Shown: positions 1 through 8,327, counted from the stretch's first letter. The stretch: DNA of 64,000 nt from Loktanella sp. PT4BL (GCF_003201935.1 NZ_QJJL01000002.1:1-64000); one strand, 5' to 3'. Notes: generated by a model not told the origin, from the letters alone. Numbers and translations are program-made.

Positions 1-354
1 TTCTTGCCGCAATCGAACGCACGATCCGTCATTCAGCCATAGCCGCCCCTTCTTCGGTTGTTTCATTGGCACTTTCAGCCCCTCCCGCCGCCATAATCGC
101 TCAACGCGCTTGTCATTCACATGCCAGCCTGCATCTCTCAGCATCGCTGCGATCCGACGATAGCCGTAGCGGCCGTATTGCCGGGTCAACTCGATCATAT
201 CAGCCACCAAACGTTCTTCGTCTGGGCGACCAACTGGTACCTTGCGCTGTGTGGATCGATGTTGTCTTAGAACGCGGCAAGCGCGACGCTCCGAGACAAT
301 CAACTCAGCACGAACACGATCAATGCAAGCACGGCAACGAGCGGGGCTTAGAAG
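1..354 (-). CDS. IS3-family transposase OrfB (N-terminal part; runs off the window)
   Basis: This is the integrase-like half of an IS3 transposase, which cuts and joins element ends. In the frame one base back from OrfA, about 118 codons are open to the window edge. They contain the family's N-terminal signature LSPARCRACIDRV, then SERRACRVLRQHRSTQRK and the YGRYGYRRIAAMLRDAGWHV block of the HTH_21 region, then VERLWRREGLKVP. The DDE catalytic core would lie left of base 1. No good start codon is seen, so it is probably made as an OrfA-OrfB fusion by -1 frameshifting near 352-360. The reading frame is intact as far as it can be seen. Confidence 0.85.
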
Positions 355-626
355 TTTCCCTTTGCTGCCTCCGCCAAAATCAATTTGTCCAGCGTCAGAT
401 CCGATACGGCCCTTCTCAGCCGCTCGTTCTCTTTCTGTAAACGCTTCAGTTCCTTCAATTGATCCGTGCCCATTCCACCGTATTTCTTCTTCCAGCGGTG
501 GAACGTTTGTTCAGTCACACCAATCTGGCGGATTGCATCCAGACGCGGCATGCCTTGCCCCGTCAGAACCTCAACATGCCGTAACTTTGTGACAATCTCT
601 TCCGGCTTTGGTCGCTTGTTGGCCAT
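348..626 (-). CDS. IS3-family transposase OrfA
   Basis: A 92-residue DNA-binding protein of the HTH_8/IS3 OrfA type. It would recognise the element ends and supply the N-terminus of the OrfAB fusion. Residues 8-55 form the helix-turn-helix (EEIVTKLRHVEVL, then RQIGVTEQTFHRWKKKYGG). Residues 56-90 are a leucine-rich coiled coil (LKELKRLQKENERLRRAV). It ends AAKGNF and overlaps the OrfB frame by a few bases. Length and order match complete IS3 elements, so this half looks functional. The start ATG at 626 is 56 bases inside the inferred IS end. Confidence 0.9.
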   Translation of the reverse strand: MANKRPKPEEIVTKLRHVEVLTGQGMPRLDAIRQIGVTEQTFHRWKKKYGGMGTDQLKELKRLQKENERLRRAVSDLTLDKLILAEAAKGNF

Positions 627-660
627 GTGTTTCCTCTGTTTTCCTAAACCTAGCGGAGGA

Positions 661-682
661 CCACTTCAGTGGGGGAGGATCA
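661..682 (-). repeat. Inferred right terminal inverted repeat of the IS3 element
   Basis: The 22 bases read TGATCCTCCCCCACTGAAG at the start on the minus strand. IS3-family ends commonly start with TG and are 20-40 bases long. A small internal dyad (CCACT/AGTGG, 661-672) is also present. The call rests on its position outside OrfA and on the abrupt return to tail-protein coding just to the right. The partner repeat is outside the window. Confidence 0.55.
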
Positions 683-869
683 CTACCGCCTGCGCATCTA
701 CAAGTCCGGCCAGCTGCGCCGCGAGCAGATCGTTGCAACGGCGCAGTGGACCTACGCGGCTGCCGATCTCGGCAACGATATCGGCTCCGGCTTTTACACA
801 ATAGAGGTCGCGCAACTCTCTGACCGTTTTGGCGCTGGGCTGACAGCGCAAATCGAGCGCTACCTGTGA
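683..869 (+). pseudogene. 3' remnant of a GTA/phage tail-tip protein gene interrupted by the IS
   Basis: About 62 codons are open from the IS junction to TGA at 867-869. The encoded tail reads YRLRIYKSGQLRREQIV, then a YAAADLGND segment and VAQLSDRFGAGL. This pattern (aromatic YAAAD, then VAQLSxxxGxG, then stop) resembles the extreme C-terminus of gene transfer agent or lambda-J-like host-specificity proteins. The only ATG in frame (669) is inside the IS repeat, so the fragment has no start of its own. An unknown gene overlaps its stop (GTGA) and cysE follows. From memory, cysE flanks the GTA cluster in several Rhodobacterales. The GTA assignment is an inference from a short fragment. Confidence 0.6.
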
Positions 870-1159
870 GGCCGCTTCATCTGGCCGACATCGAAACCGC
901 CGCGCGTGCCTTGGCGCTGATTGCGCCAGAAGAACGCGCGGCGGTCATGCGGGACATGATCGCAAAGGCCGCGCTTGCCGACAGATACCGCCTTGCAAAT
1001 GGTAGACCGCACCCGCTTTTCGGGACCGGCACGCTCATGTCCTGTGCCCTGCGCAGGGCGGTTGCGCCGCGTCCTGCGGCGCTGGGGCCGGATGCTCTGC
1101 ACGCGTTCGTCATCGCCGCAAAGGAACTGCGCGGATATTTCATGCATCAAATTCAGTGA
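866..1159 (+). CDS. Small conserved protein of unknown function (DUF7742-like)
   Basis: A 97-residue soluble protein with no signal peptide or membrane segment. It is helix-rich with a conserved-looking centre, ADRYRLANGRPHPLFGTGTL, followed by a short helical tail. I associate this pattern (RPHPxxGxGxL) with a Rhodobacterales family annotated only as DUF7742, but cannot name a function. The GTG start at 866 overlaps the TGA of the tail remnant, so it was translationally coupled to that gene before the IS arrived. The IS could now separate it from its original promoter. It ends 82 bases before cysE. Confidence 0.75.
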   Translation: MRPLHLADIETAARALALIAPEERAAVMRDMIAKAALADRYRLANGRPHPLFGTGTLMSCALRRAVAPRPAALGPDALHAFVIAAKELRGYFMHQIQ

Positions 1160-1241
1160 CACACACCATCACAGCTTTGTTCTTGGCTTGAAGGCCCTAT
1201 CTGCTTTAGACAGATGACCAACAAGCAGCGAGGTAAGTGCC

Positions 1242-2051
1242 ATGGCGCGTCCAAACCCCAGTGTCACCGAGTTTGATCCGGTCTGGCAACGCATCTGCCA
1301 AGAGGCAGAGGCGGCCATTGATGCAGAGCCGCTTATGGGCGGGCTGATCTATTCGGGTATCCTGCATCATAAATCCTTTGAAGGCGCGCTGGCCTACCGC
1401 ATTTCGATGAAGCTCGCGTCGCGCGAAATGTCCGAGCAGATTCTGCGTGAAATCGCAGATCAGGCCTATGTCGTATCGCCCGATCTGGTTGCAGCGGCGC
1501 GCGCCGATCTTGTGGCGACCTATGACCGTGATCCGGCCTGCCACCGCTTTATGAAACCCTTGCTGTTTTTCAAAGGGTATCAAGCGGTGCAGTGCTATCG
1601 TCTGGCACATTGGCTTTATCAGCATAACCGCAAGGATCTGGCCTATTTCATCCAGATGCGCACAAGCGAGATGTTCGGCGTCGATATCCACCCGGCTGCG
1701 AGGATCGGGCAGGGGATCATGATCGACCACGCTCATTCCATCGTTGTCGGCGAAACCGCTGTTGTGGGCGATAACGTGTCGATGCTGCATTCCGTCACCT
1801 TGGGCGGCACCGGCAAAGAGGACGATGACCGCCACCCCAAGATCGGCGACGGCGTGCTGATCGGGGCCGGGGCGAAAGTGCTTGGCAACATCAAAGTCGG
1901 CCATTGCAGCCGGATCGCCGCAGGGTCTGTGGTGCTCGAAGAAGTGCCGCCGATGAAAACGGTGGCTGGTGTGCCCGCCAAGATCGTGGGCGAGGCAGGC
2001 TGTTCCCAGCCGGCGCTCAGCATGGACCAGATTTTGAAGACGGTGAAATAA
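1242..2051 (+). CDS. cysE: Serine O-acetyltransferase
   Basis: Transfers acetyl from acetyl-CoA to L-serine, giving O-acetylserine for cysteine synthesis in the cytoplasm. The protein has 269 residues, normal for the family. Residues 1-140 are the helical SATase N-domain. Residues 145-245 are a left-handed beta helix of hexapeptide repeats (IGQGIMID, VVGETAVVGDN, IGDGVLIGAGAKVLG). The catalytic pair is visible as Asp148 (FGVDIHPAA) and His163 (IDHAHS), 15 residues apart as in E. coli CysE. The C-terminal tail ends KTVK rather than the usual Ile that binds CysK, so feedback and CysK binding may differ. ATG 1242 follows a GAGG nine bases upstream. It is monocistronic and ends in a terminator shared with pdhC. 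Confidence 0.96.
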   Translation: MARPNPSVTEFDPVWQRICQEAEAAIDAEPLMGGLIYSGILHHKSFEGALAYRISMKLASREMSEQILREIADQAYVVSPDLVAAARADLVATYDRDPACHRFMKPLLFFKGYQAVQCYRLAHWLYQHNRKDLAYFIQMRTSEMFGVDIHPAARIGQGIMIDHAHSIVVGETAVVGDNVSMLHSVTLGGTGKEDDDRHPKIGDGVLIGAGAKVLGNIKVGHCSRIAAGSVVLEEVPPMKTVAGVPAKIVGEAGCSQPALSMDQILKTVK

Positions 2052-2056
2052 AGAAG

Positions 2057-2085
2057 GACGGCCCAATAAGTGGGCCGCCCTTTTT
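2057..2085 (+). terminator. Rho-independent terminator after cysE
   Basis: The arms GGACGGCCCA and TGGGCCGCCC enclose ATAAG, with one A/C mismatch, followed by TTTTT. It lies six bases after the cysE stop and 20 bases beyond the pdhC stop on the other strand. It may therefore serve both convergent transcripts, although the T-run favours cysE. Confidence 0.85.
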
Positions 2086-2104
2086 CTACCTTTATATCAG
2101 CAGT

Positions 2105-3421
2105 TTATGCCAGCATCGTCATCGGGTTTTCAAGGTTGTCCTTGATCGCATTGAGCAGGTTCGCACCCAGGGCCCCGTCAATCACACGGTGATCAACCGA
2201 CAGTGTCGTCGACATGACTGTGCCCACGGTCAATTCGCCGTCAGCCCCGACAATCGGCTTTTTCACGCCGGCACCGACCGCGAGAATGGCCGCGTGTGGC
2301 GGGTTGATGATCGCATCAAAGTTGTCGATGCCGAACATCCCGAGGTTCGAGATCGCAAAGCTGCCGCCTGCGTATTCATGCGGTGCCAGTTTGCGGTCGC
2401 GGGCACGTGTGGCGAGGTCTTTCATCTCGGCTGAAAGGGCAGAGAGCGACTTCATCTCGGCGTCTTTCAGCACCGGAGTAAAGAGCCCGCCTTCGATGGC
2501 GACAGCGACCGCCACGTCGGATTTCTCGAACTTCAGCGTCCGGTCACCGGCCCAAACCGCATTCGCATCGGGCACCTGCTGCAAGGCAAGCGCGCAGGCC
2601 TTGATGATGAAGTCGTTGACCGACAACTTCACGCCACGGGGCTCAAGCTGTTTGTTCAACTGGGCGCGGAATTTCATCAGCGCGTCCAGCTGGATATCGC
2701 GGCGCAGATAGAAATGCGGCACGGATTGCTTGGCCTCGGTCAGACGGGCGGCAATCGTCTTGCGCATCCCGTCAAGCTTGACCTCTTCGAACGGACGATC
2801 CGCATAGGTCTTCAGCACAGCATCGGTTGAAGGACCAGCGGCCATTGCTGCACCGGCAGAAGCTGCGGGCGCAGGCGCATCGGCCTTGGCCGCAGGTGCC
2901 GCAGCCTTGGGTGTGGCAGTCGCGTTCTCCACATCGGCCTTGACGATCCGGCCATGCGGACCGGAGCCACTGATCTGTGTCAGATCAAGGCCCTTATCGG
3001 CAGCAATCCGGCGCGCCAGCGGCGTTGCAAAGATCCGCTCGCCGTCCTTTGTCGGCGCGGCAGGGGCCGCCGCAGGCTTCTCGGCCGCTGGTGCGGCACT
3101 CGGCGCGGGTTCAGGTGAAGACGGCGCTTCAGCGGCGGATGAACCGGACGAAACGTCACCGATATCATCCGCGCTTTCACCATCTTCCAGCAGCACGGCG
3201 ATCACATCGTTGACCTTCACGCCTTCGGTGCCTTCGGGCACGATGATCTTGCCCATCACACCTTCGTCCACCGCCTCGAACTCCATCGTGGCTTTGTCGG
3301 TCTCGATTTCGGCCATGATATCGCCAGAGGACACTTTGTCCCCCTCTTTGACGTGCCATTTGGCCAGCGTGCCTTCCTCCATCGTGGGGGACAGGGCAGG
3401 CATCAGGATTTCTGTTGGCAT
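2105..3421 (-). CDS. pdhC: Pyruvate dehydrogenase E2, dihydrolipoyllysine acetyltransferase
   Basis: The core enzyme of the pyruvate dehydrogenase complex, passing acetyl groups from E1 to CoA. The protein has 438 residues. The lipoyl domain is residues 1-78, with the lipoylated lysine predicted at Lys43 in ETDKATMEF. An Ala/Pro-rich linker (85-125) leads to the E3-binding domain at about 130-166 ([26 protein letters not shown]). A second Ala/Pro linker precedes the catalytic domain (about 210-438), with His411 and Asp415 in DHRVIDG. It starts 12 bases after the pdhB stop behind a clear AAGGAG, and is the last gene of the pdhABC operon. E3 is not in the window. Confidence 0.97.
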   Translation of the reverse strand: MPTEILMPALSPTMEEGTLAKWHVKEGDKVSSGDIMAEIETDKATMEFEAVDEGVMGKIIVPEGTEGVKVNDVIAVLLEDGESADDIGDVSSGSSAAEAPSSPEPAPSAAPAAEKPAAAPAAPTKDGERIFATPLARRIAADKGLDLTQISGSGPHGRIVKADVENATATPKAAAPAAKADAPAPAASAGAAMAAGPSTDAVLKTYADRPFEEVKLDGMRKTIAARLTEAKQSVPHFYLRRDIQLDALMKFRAQLNKQLEPRGVKLSVNDFIIKACALALQQVPDANAVWAGDRTLKFEKSDVAVAVAIEGGLFTPVLKDAEMKSLSALSAEMKDLATRARDRKLAPHEYAGGSFAISNLGMFGIDNFDAIINPPHAAILAVGAGVKKPIVGADGELTVGTVMSTTLSVDHRVIDGALGANLLNAIKDNLENPMTMLA

Positions 3422-3433
3422 TGCGCGGTCTCC

Positions 3434-4798
3434 TTAACGGTAGGTTACTTTTTTACAGGCATCGACAACCTCATCAGCGGTCACCAAAGCGTGTTTTTCA
3501 AGGTTGGCAGCATAGGGCATCGGGACGTCCTTACCTGTGCAGGTGATCACCGGCGCATCGAGGTAATCGAACGCCTCTTGCATGATCACACTGCTGATAT
3601 AGCCGCCGACGCTGCCTTGCGGCCAGCCTTCTTCAACGGTGACACAGCGGTTGGTCTTGCGCACGGAATTCAGGATTGTCGCCGTGTCCATCGGACGGAG
3701 GGTGCGCAGGTTGATCACCTCGGCGTTGATGCCCTCTTCGGCCAGCTTTTCAGCAGCCGCCAGCGCATAGGTCATACCGATCCCGAAGGATACGATGGTC
3801 ACATCATCGCCTGCGCGCTCGATCTTGGCCTTGCCGAACGGAATGGTGAAGTCATCCATAACAGGCACATCGAATGATTTGCCGTAAAGGATTTCATTCT
3901 CAAGGAAGATCACAGGGTTGGGGTCGCGGATCGCGGTCTTCATCAGACCTTTGGCATCGGACGCCGAGTAGGGCATCACAACCTTCAGACCGGGGATCTG
4001 CATATACCATGCCGCATAATCCTGAGAGTGCTGCGCACCGACGCGGGCAGCGGCACCGTTGGGTCCACGGAACACCATGGGGGCACCCATCTGACCGCCC
4101 GACATATAGAGCGTCTTGGCGGCAGAGTTGATAATGTGATCAATGGCTTGCATGGCGAAGTTGAATGTCATGAATTCGACAATCGGCTTCAGTCCGCCAA
4201 AGGCGGCACCCACACCAATACCTGCAAAACCGTGCTCGGTAATAGGCGTGTCGATCACGCGCTTGGCGCCGAATTCATCCAGCAGACCTTGTGAGATCTT
4301 ATAGGCACCCTGATACTCGGCAACTTCTTCACCCATCAGGAACACGTCGGGATCACGGCGCATCTCTTCGGCCATCGCATCGCGCAGGGCTTCACGCACG
4401 GTGGTTTGCTTGACCTCGACATCTGCATCCCAGTCAGGCGTCGCATCCGCAACTGGTGCCGCAGGTGCAGCAACAGCAGGCGCCTTCGTCGGGACAGGTG
4501 CCGCTTCTTCTTTGGCCTCGGCAGCAGGGGCCGCATCAGCGGCGGGCACGTCCTCGCCTTCTTCCACAAGAATCGCGATAGGTGTGTTCACTTTCACCCC
4601 TTCCGTGCCTTCGGCGATCAGGATCTTGCCAACCACGCCTTCGTCAACGGCCTCGAATTCCATCGTGGCTTTGTCGGTTTCAATCTCGGCCATGATGTCG
4701 CCCGAGGAGACAGTGTCGCCCTCTTTGACAAGCCATTTGGCCAATGTGCCTTCTTCCATCGTGGGCGAGAGGGCGGGCATAAGAATTTCGGTTGCCAT
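3434..4798 (-). CDS. pdhB: Pyruvate dehydrogenase E1 beta with N-terminal lipoyl domain
   Basis: The beta subunit of the alpha2beta2 E1 component, which decarboxylates pyruvate with thiamine diphosphate. The 454 residues comprise a lipoyl domain (1-78, lipoyl Lys43 in ETDKATMEF), an Ala/Pro linker (80-125) and the transketolase-like pyrimidine and C-terminal domains (about 130-454). Recognisable segments are [28 protein letters not shown] and [13 protein letters not shown]. Most bacterial E1-beta proteins lack a lipoyl domain; the fusion is known in alphaproteobacteria. Its lipoyl domain is nearly the same as that of pdhC next door. ATG 4798 follows the pdhA stop by three bases (TAAGGAATG), implying coupled translation. 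Confidence 0.96.
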   Translation of the reverse strand: MATEILMPALSPTMEEGTLAKWLVKEGDTVSSGDIMAEIETDKATMEFEAVDEGVVGKILIAEGTEGVKVNTPIAILVEEGEDVPAADAAPAAEAKEEAAPVPTKAPAVAAPAAPVADATPDWDADVEVKQTTVREALRDAMAEEMRRDPDVFLMGEEVAEYQGAYKISQGLLDEFGAKRVIDTPITEHGFAGIGVGAAFGGLKPIVEFMTFNFAMQAIDHIINSAAKTLYMSGGQMGAPMVFRGPNGAAARVGAQHSQDYAAWYMQIPGLKVVMPYSASDAKGLMKTAIRDPNPVIFLENEILYGKSFDVPVMDDFTIPFGKAKIERAGDDVTIVSFGIGMTYALAAAEKLAEEGINAEVINLRTLRPMDTATILNSVRKTNRCVTVEEGWPQGSVGGYISSVIMQEAFDYLDAPVITCTGKDVPMPYAANLEKHALVTADEVVDACKKVTYR

Positions 4799-4801
4799 TC
4801 C

Positions 4802-5812
4802 TTAAGCCTCCTGCGGAATTTCGGTTGCGTAGATATCTGTCCAAAGCTCGTCCAAGGCAGGCTCGGGGCTTTCTTTCGAAAACTCTGCGGCCTCGTTCAC
4901 GATGGCTTTGATTTCCTTGTCGATGGCCTTGAGGTCATCGTCCGTCGCATGTTTGCCGGTCAGCAGCATATCGCGGATCTGCTCGATCGGGTCACGCTCG
5001 TCGCGCATCTTCTGCACTTCCTCGCGGGTCCGGTATTTCGCCGGGTCCGACATGGAGTGGCCGCGATAACGGTATGTTTTCACCTCCAGAATGTATGGGC
5101 CTTTGCCTGCCCGGCAGTGGGCAACAGCGCGCTCGCCTGCCTCTTTCACGGCCAGAACGTTCATTCCGTCCACTTCCTCGCCGGGGATGCCGTAAGCCGC
5201 ACCGCGTTCCCAAAGTGACGGAGACTTGGTCGAACGCTGTACCGAGGTGCCCATGGCATACTGGTTGTTCTCGATCACGAAAACGACGGGCAGGTCCCAC
5301 AGCTCGGCCATGTTGTAGGTCTCATAAACCTGACCCTGGTTGGCTGCACCATCACCGAAGTAGGTGAATGTGACGCGTCCGTTGCCTTTGTATTTATCCG
5401 CAAAGGCCAGACCGGCGCCGAGTGGCACCTGCGCCGCCACAATCCCGTGGCCGCCATAGAAATGCTTCTCTTTCGAGAACATGTGCATCGAGCCGCCTTT
5501 GCCTTTGGAAAAACCACCCTCGCGGCCTGTCAGTTCGGCCATAATCCCCTTGGGGTCCATGCCACAGGCCAGCATATGGCCGTGGTCGCGATAGGATGTG
5601 ACGCGCTTGTCGCCTTCCTCGGCTGCAGCCTCAAGGCCCACGACTACCGCTTCCTGCCCGATATAGAGGTGGCAGAAACCGCCGATCAGGCCCATGCCGT
5701 ACAACTGGCCCGCCTTTTCCTCAAATCGCCGGATCAACAGCATTTCACGGTAATGTCCCAGCAGTTCCTCGGCTGAGACGTTGGGTTTCGCGGCGGCCTT
5801 CTTGGGCGGCAT
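4802..5812 (-). CDS. pdhA: Pyruvate dehydrogenase E1 alpha
   Basis: The thiamine-diphosphate-binding alpha subunit of pyruvate dehydrogenase E1. The protein has 336 residues, typical for the alphaproteobacterial type. The TPP motif runs from GDGAANQGQVYE to VIENNQYAMGTS. The active-site loop RYRGHSMSDPAKYR is intact and includes the serine phosphorylated in eukaryotes. The N-terminus is a short basic Ala/Lys tail (PPKKAAAKPNVSAEE). It is the first gene of pdhABC. A 143-base gap separates it from ftsB upstream and holds an 18-bp palindrome. ATG 5812 is preceded by GGAGG. Confidence 0.97.
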   Translation of the reverse strand: MPPKKAAAKPNVSAEELLGHYREMLLIRRFEEKAGQLYGMGLIGGFCHLYIGQEAVVVGLEAAAEEGDKRVTSYRDHGHMLACGMDPKGIMAELTGREGGFSKGKGGSMHMFSKEKHFYGGHGIVAAQVPLGAGLAFADKYKGNGRVTFTYFGDGAANQGQVYETYNMAELWDLPVVFVIENNQYAMGTSVQRSTKSPSLWERGAAYGIPGEEVDGMNVLAVKEAGERAVAHCRAGKGPYILEVKTYRYRGHSMSDPAKYRTREEVQKMRDERDPIEQIRDMLLTGKHATDDDLKAIDKEIKAIVNEAAEFSKESPEPALDELWTDIYATEIPQEA

Positions 5813-5838
5813 GTGCTATCCTCCAGCGGTTTCGTATT

Positions 5839-5856
5839 TAGTTTAGTATTAAACTA
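5839..5856 (-). promoter_or_regulatory. Palindrome upstream of pdhA, possible operator
   Basis: TAGTTTAGTATTAAACTA is a perfect inverted repeat with 7-bp arms and a 4-bp spacer, 27 bases upstream of the pdhA start in an AT-rich patch of an otherwise GC-rich region. Upstream on the minus strand lies a TTGACT box that could be a -35. Position and symmetry suit a repressor site for the pdh operon; the regulator is not identifiable here. Confidence 0.5.
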
Positions 5857-5955
5857 TCTACTAAAGCATGCCCCGAACAAATGCGAGAGTCAAAGTGACC
5901 CTTCGTCAAGCGTGAGTGGAATAGCTGTGTTGCGCCAGTCGAATGTCAGGAAATT

Positions 5956-6255
5956 TTAGCGAATGACGATTTCATCGGCGCGGATCATGCCCAAGACATC
6001 GCGCGCCTGTTGGTCGAGAAGGTCCAGATCAAGGAAATTGTCAGACAGGCGCATGGTCAGGTTTTCCATCCGTGCAACCTCGTCTTCAAGTGCCGCCAGC
6101 TCAACCGCCAAGGCATCACCCTCGGCACGCACTTCGATCCGCTTGAATAGTCCGTAGTCGCCCTGAACGGCGGCAAATGTGAAATACAGCCCCAGCATGA
6201 TCATGCCGAGGAAGTAAAACAATGCACCAAGTTGTGTGCGGCCGCGTCGGATCAT
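5956..6255 (-). CDS. ftsB: Septum formation initiator protein (FtsB/DivIC type)
   Basis: A bitopic division protein that, with FtsL and FtsQ, signals activation of septal peptidoglycan synthesis. The 99 residues have a short basic cytoplasmic N-terminus (MIRRGRTQ), one membrane helix (about 9-30, LGALFYFLGMIMLGLYFTFAAV) and a periplasmic coiled coil (45-75, VELAALEDEVARMENL). The end, DLLDQQARDVLGMIRADEIVIR, matches the family. It lies just ahead of pdhA in the same direction, the common alphaproteobacterial arrangement, but 143 bases away, so pdh probably has its own promoter too. Length and topology are normal. Confidence 0.9.
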   Translation of the reverse strand: MIRRGRTQLGALFYFLGMIMLGLYFTFAAVQGDYGLFKRIEVRAEGDALAVELAALEDEVARMENLTMRLSDNFLDLDLLDQQARDVLGMIRADEIVIR

Positions 6256-6381
6256 AGGTCTGCCTCAAACGTCACCTCTGGCGGGTGACTAAAAGCAGAA
6301 TCGCATATCTGATTCGCAAAGGGAATCCCTTAAATGCAACAAACCAGTTAATTTCTTGCGTTTTCGGGGCTTGGGCGGCCG

Positions 6382-7203
6382 TTACGCGCTCAGGCGGTCA
6401 ATCTCGTGCTTTACCTGCTCGCAGAGCGCCGCCGTCTGGTTGAGGATTTCTTTCGCCTTCAACAAATCCAGCGCGCGATAACTATCGACGGGCGGGCGCA
6501 GCAATACCGTTTCAGGGTATTGCATTGCCGTGTTCTGAACGATCGACATCTGCATCATCTGGTTGGACCCGTAGACCGCATCAATCTTGCTCGGGCGTTC
6601 TTTGGGATCGCCGCTTGTGCCGCCTGATACGTCAATGGCGATCACATGATCCGCGTCATCCTGCACAAGATCCAGCGGGCAGGGATTCGTGGCGCTGCCA
6701 TCAATGTGGAAGCGGCCGTTGCGCGCGACAGGCAGGAACACCGCAGGCATGGCAGCCGAGGCAGCCATCGCAGAGAGCAGAGGCCCGTCAACGAACACGG
6801 CGGTGCGTTGGCCATAGAAATCAGTCGCCGCGATTTTCAAAGGGGTTGCCAGTTCCGCGAAGGTTTCGGGAATCGCATCCGGCAATACAACGTCAAGAAT
6901 GCGTTCAAGGTTCAGCTCGCCGATACGCGGTCCACCTTCCTCGAAAAACCGCTTCAGGCTGGTTGCGCGGGTTTTGAAGGCATCATTGATCAGCGAAAGA
7001 GGATTGCTGATCTTGCCAAAGACATGGTCGGTGATCGCGTCGGCGCACATACCCGCGCAGGCGGCGGCCCCGATGATCGACCCCATCGAGGTGCCGGCGA
7101 CTGCCTTTGGTTTGATGCCCAATTCATCAAACGCACGGACCGCGTGAATATGCGCCAGTCCGCGCGCGCCGCCCGCCCCCAATGCGAGTGCAATTGAATG
7201 CAT
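6382..7203 (-). CDS. Patatin-like phospholipase
   Basis: A predicted cytoplasmic or membrane-associated lipid acyl hydrolase with a Ser-Asp dyad. The 273-residue protein contains the oxyanion glycine loop GAGGARG (9-15), the nucleophile elbow GTSMG with Ser39, and the catalytic Asp168 in HIDGS. It is close in length to the RssA/NTE-like bacterial patatins. No signal peptide is seen. It stands alone, with 126 bases to ftsB and 92 to the aldolase. The natural substrate cannot be told from sequence. The gap after its stop holds a 13-base dyad (AAGGGAATCCCTT, 6319-6331). Confidence 0.9.
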   Translation of the reverse strand: MHSIALALGAGGARGLAHIHAVRAFDELGIKPKAVAGTSMGSIIGAAACAGMCADAITDHVFGKISNPLSLINDAFKTRATSLKRFFEEGGPRIGELNLERILDVVLPDAIPETFAELATPLKIAATDFYGQRTAVFVDGPLLSAMAASAAMPAVFLPVARNGRFHIDGSATNPCPLDLVQDDADHVIAIDVSGGTSGDPKERPSKIDAVYGSNQMMQMSIVQNTAMQYPETVLLRPPVDSYRALDLLKAKEILNQTAALCEQVKHEIDRLSA

Positions 7204-7295
7204 GATGTCTGTCCTTGTCTTAGCCGCAGAATTTATCTGCTCAGGTCATAAGGCAATCAACAGCGCAGGGAAACGGGCGTGTTGCGGCGTGTAGC

Positions 7296-8225
7296 CTAGT
7301 CCTTGCCGCGATAGATCTCGACCAGTTTGTTCAGCATCGCCAGCGCATCGGCGCGGTCCCGCTGGAACGAATTCCGCCCGATGATGGACCCGTTGCCACC
7401 GCCATCACGGATCGCACGCGCATCATCATAAACCGCATCGGCACCTTTGGCTGCACCGCCCGAAAAGACCATCAAACGCCGTCCGTCAAAGGCGCTTTGC
7501 ACACAATGGCGCACGCGGGCTGCTTGGGTCGCCACGTCGATGCCCTGCGCCTCATAGACCTTCTTGGCCTCGCCAAGGCTCAGATGATCGGTCGAAAGCT
7601 TGATCTTGATGATATGCGCGCCAAGAAGGGCCGCGATCTGTGCCGCATAGGCGCCGATATCAATGGCGGTTTCGCCGTCCTTGTCCAGCGCCTCACCGCG
7701 CGGATAGGACCAGATGACGGTCGCAATGCCTTTCGCGGCGGCTTCGCGGCGCATTTCGGCGATGTCGCCGAACATATCCAGCGCTGCAGATGAGCCGGGG
7801 TAGACCGTAAAGCCGATGGCAGAACAGCCAAGCCGCAGCGCATCATCGACAGACGCTGTAATAGCTTGGGTTTTGGGGGCGGCGTCAGGGATCAGCGAAT
7901 TGGCCGAGTTGACCTTGAGGATCGTCGGGATCTGCCCCGCAAAGGTGTCTGCCCCGGCCTCGATCATGCCCAGAGGTGCTGCATAGGCGTTCAGGCCCGC
8001 GTCAATCGCCAGTTGATAGTGATAATGCGGGTCATAGGCGGGCGGGTTCGGAGCGAAAGAGCGGGCAGGGCCGTGCTCGAACCCCTGATCGACGGGCAGG
8101 ATAATCATCTTGCCCGTGCCACCCAGTTTGCCGTTCATCAGAATGCGCGCCAGATTGGCCTTCACACCCGGCGTTTCGCCTTCGTAGTTGGCAAGGATTT
8201 TCTGAACGGTGCGGGTGGTTTTCAT
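7296..8225 (-). CDS. fbaB: Class I fructose-bisphosphate aldolase (DhnA type)
   Basis: Cleaves or forms fructose-1,6-bisphosphate through a Schiff base, with no metal. I chose the ATG at 8225 (309 residues) because AAGGGG lies eight bases upstream and the homologous region begins MKTTRTVQKILANYEG; an earlier in-frame ATG at 8288 would add 21 residues without family likeness. Visible features are ILPVDQGFEHGP (43-54) and the strand IIKIKLSTD, where Lys207 or Lys209 should carry the Schiff base. The phosphate-binding end reads VFSGGAAKG and IGRNSFQR. It follows pgk in the same direction, 102 bases away, with a stem-loop between them. With edd/eda nearby in the window, a gluconeogenic role is plausible. 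Confidence 0.93.
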   Translation of the reverse strand: MKTTRTVQKILANYEGETPGVKANLARILMNGKLGGTGKMIILPVDQGFEHGPARSFAPNPPAYDPHYHYQLAIDAGLNAYAAPLGMIEAGADTFAGQIPTILKVNSANSLIPDAAPKTQAITASVDDALRLGCSAIGFTVYPGSSAALDMFGDIAEMRREAAAKGIATVIWSYPRGEALDKDGETAIDIGAYAAQIAALLGAHIIKIKLSTDHLSLGEAKKVYEAQGIDVATQAARVRHCVQSAFDGRRLMVFSGGAAKGADAVYDDARAIRDGGGNGSIIGRNSFQRDRADALAMLNKLVEIYRGKD

Positions 8226-8276
8226 GATGGGCCCCTTGTGGCTGAACAGCGTTACCTGACCGATAGGGGGCTGCGT

Positions 8277-8308
8277 GCCCGGTTGCAAATGTGTTAGCGC
8301 AACCGGGC
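8277..8308 (-). terminator. Stem-loop between pgk and the aldolase gene
   Basis: Perfect 10-bp arms (GCCCGGTTGC and GCAACCGGGC) enclose a 12-base loop, 20 bases beyond the pgk stop. There is no T-run, so it is more likely an attenuating or mRNA-stabilising hairpin than a full terminator. Confidence 0.5.
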
Positions 8309-8327
8309 AGGATGTTATCGCAAACAG

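Larger units (their letters stand above)
1..682 (-). mobile_element. IS3-family insertion sequence, partial
   Basis: Two overlapping minus-strand frames encode an OrfA with a helix-turn-helix and the beginning of an OrfB integrase, the usual IS3 layout. I place the right end at 682, where the minus strand begins TGATCCTCCCCCACTGAAG, a plausible terminal inverted repeat 56 bases ahead of the OrfA start. The other end lies outside the window, so the partner repeat and the target duplication cannot be checked. The DNA to the right continues a phage-like tail gene, so the element sits inside that gene. Confidence 0.85.

Noticed and set aside
66..592. Plus-strand frames over the IS element
   Set aside because: They are antisense to OrfA and OrfB and carry no transposase motif.
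8290..8303. A second GTTAGCGCTAAC-like operator between pgk and the aldolase
   Set aside because: The sequence reads GTTAGCGCAAC, missing one base, so the dyad is broken; it is also part of the loop and arm of a hairpin.
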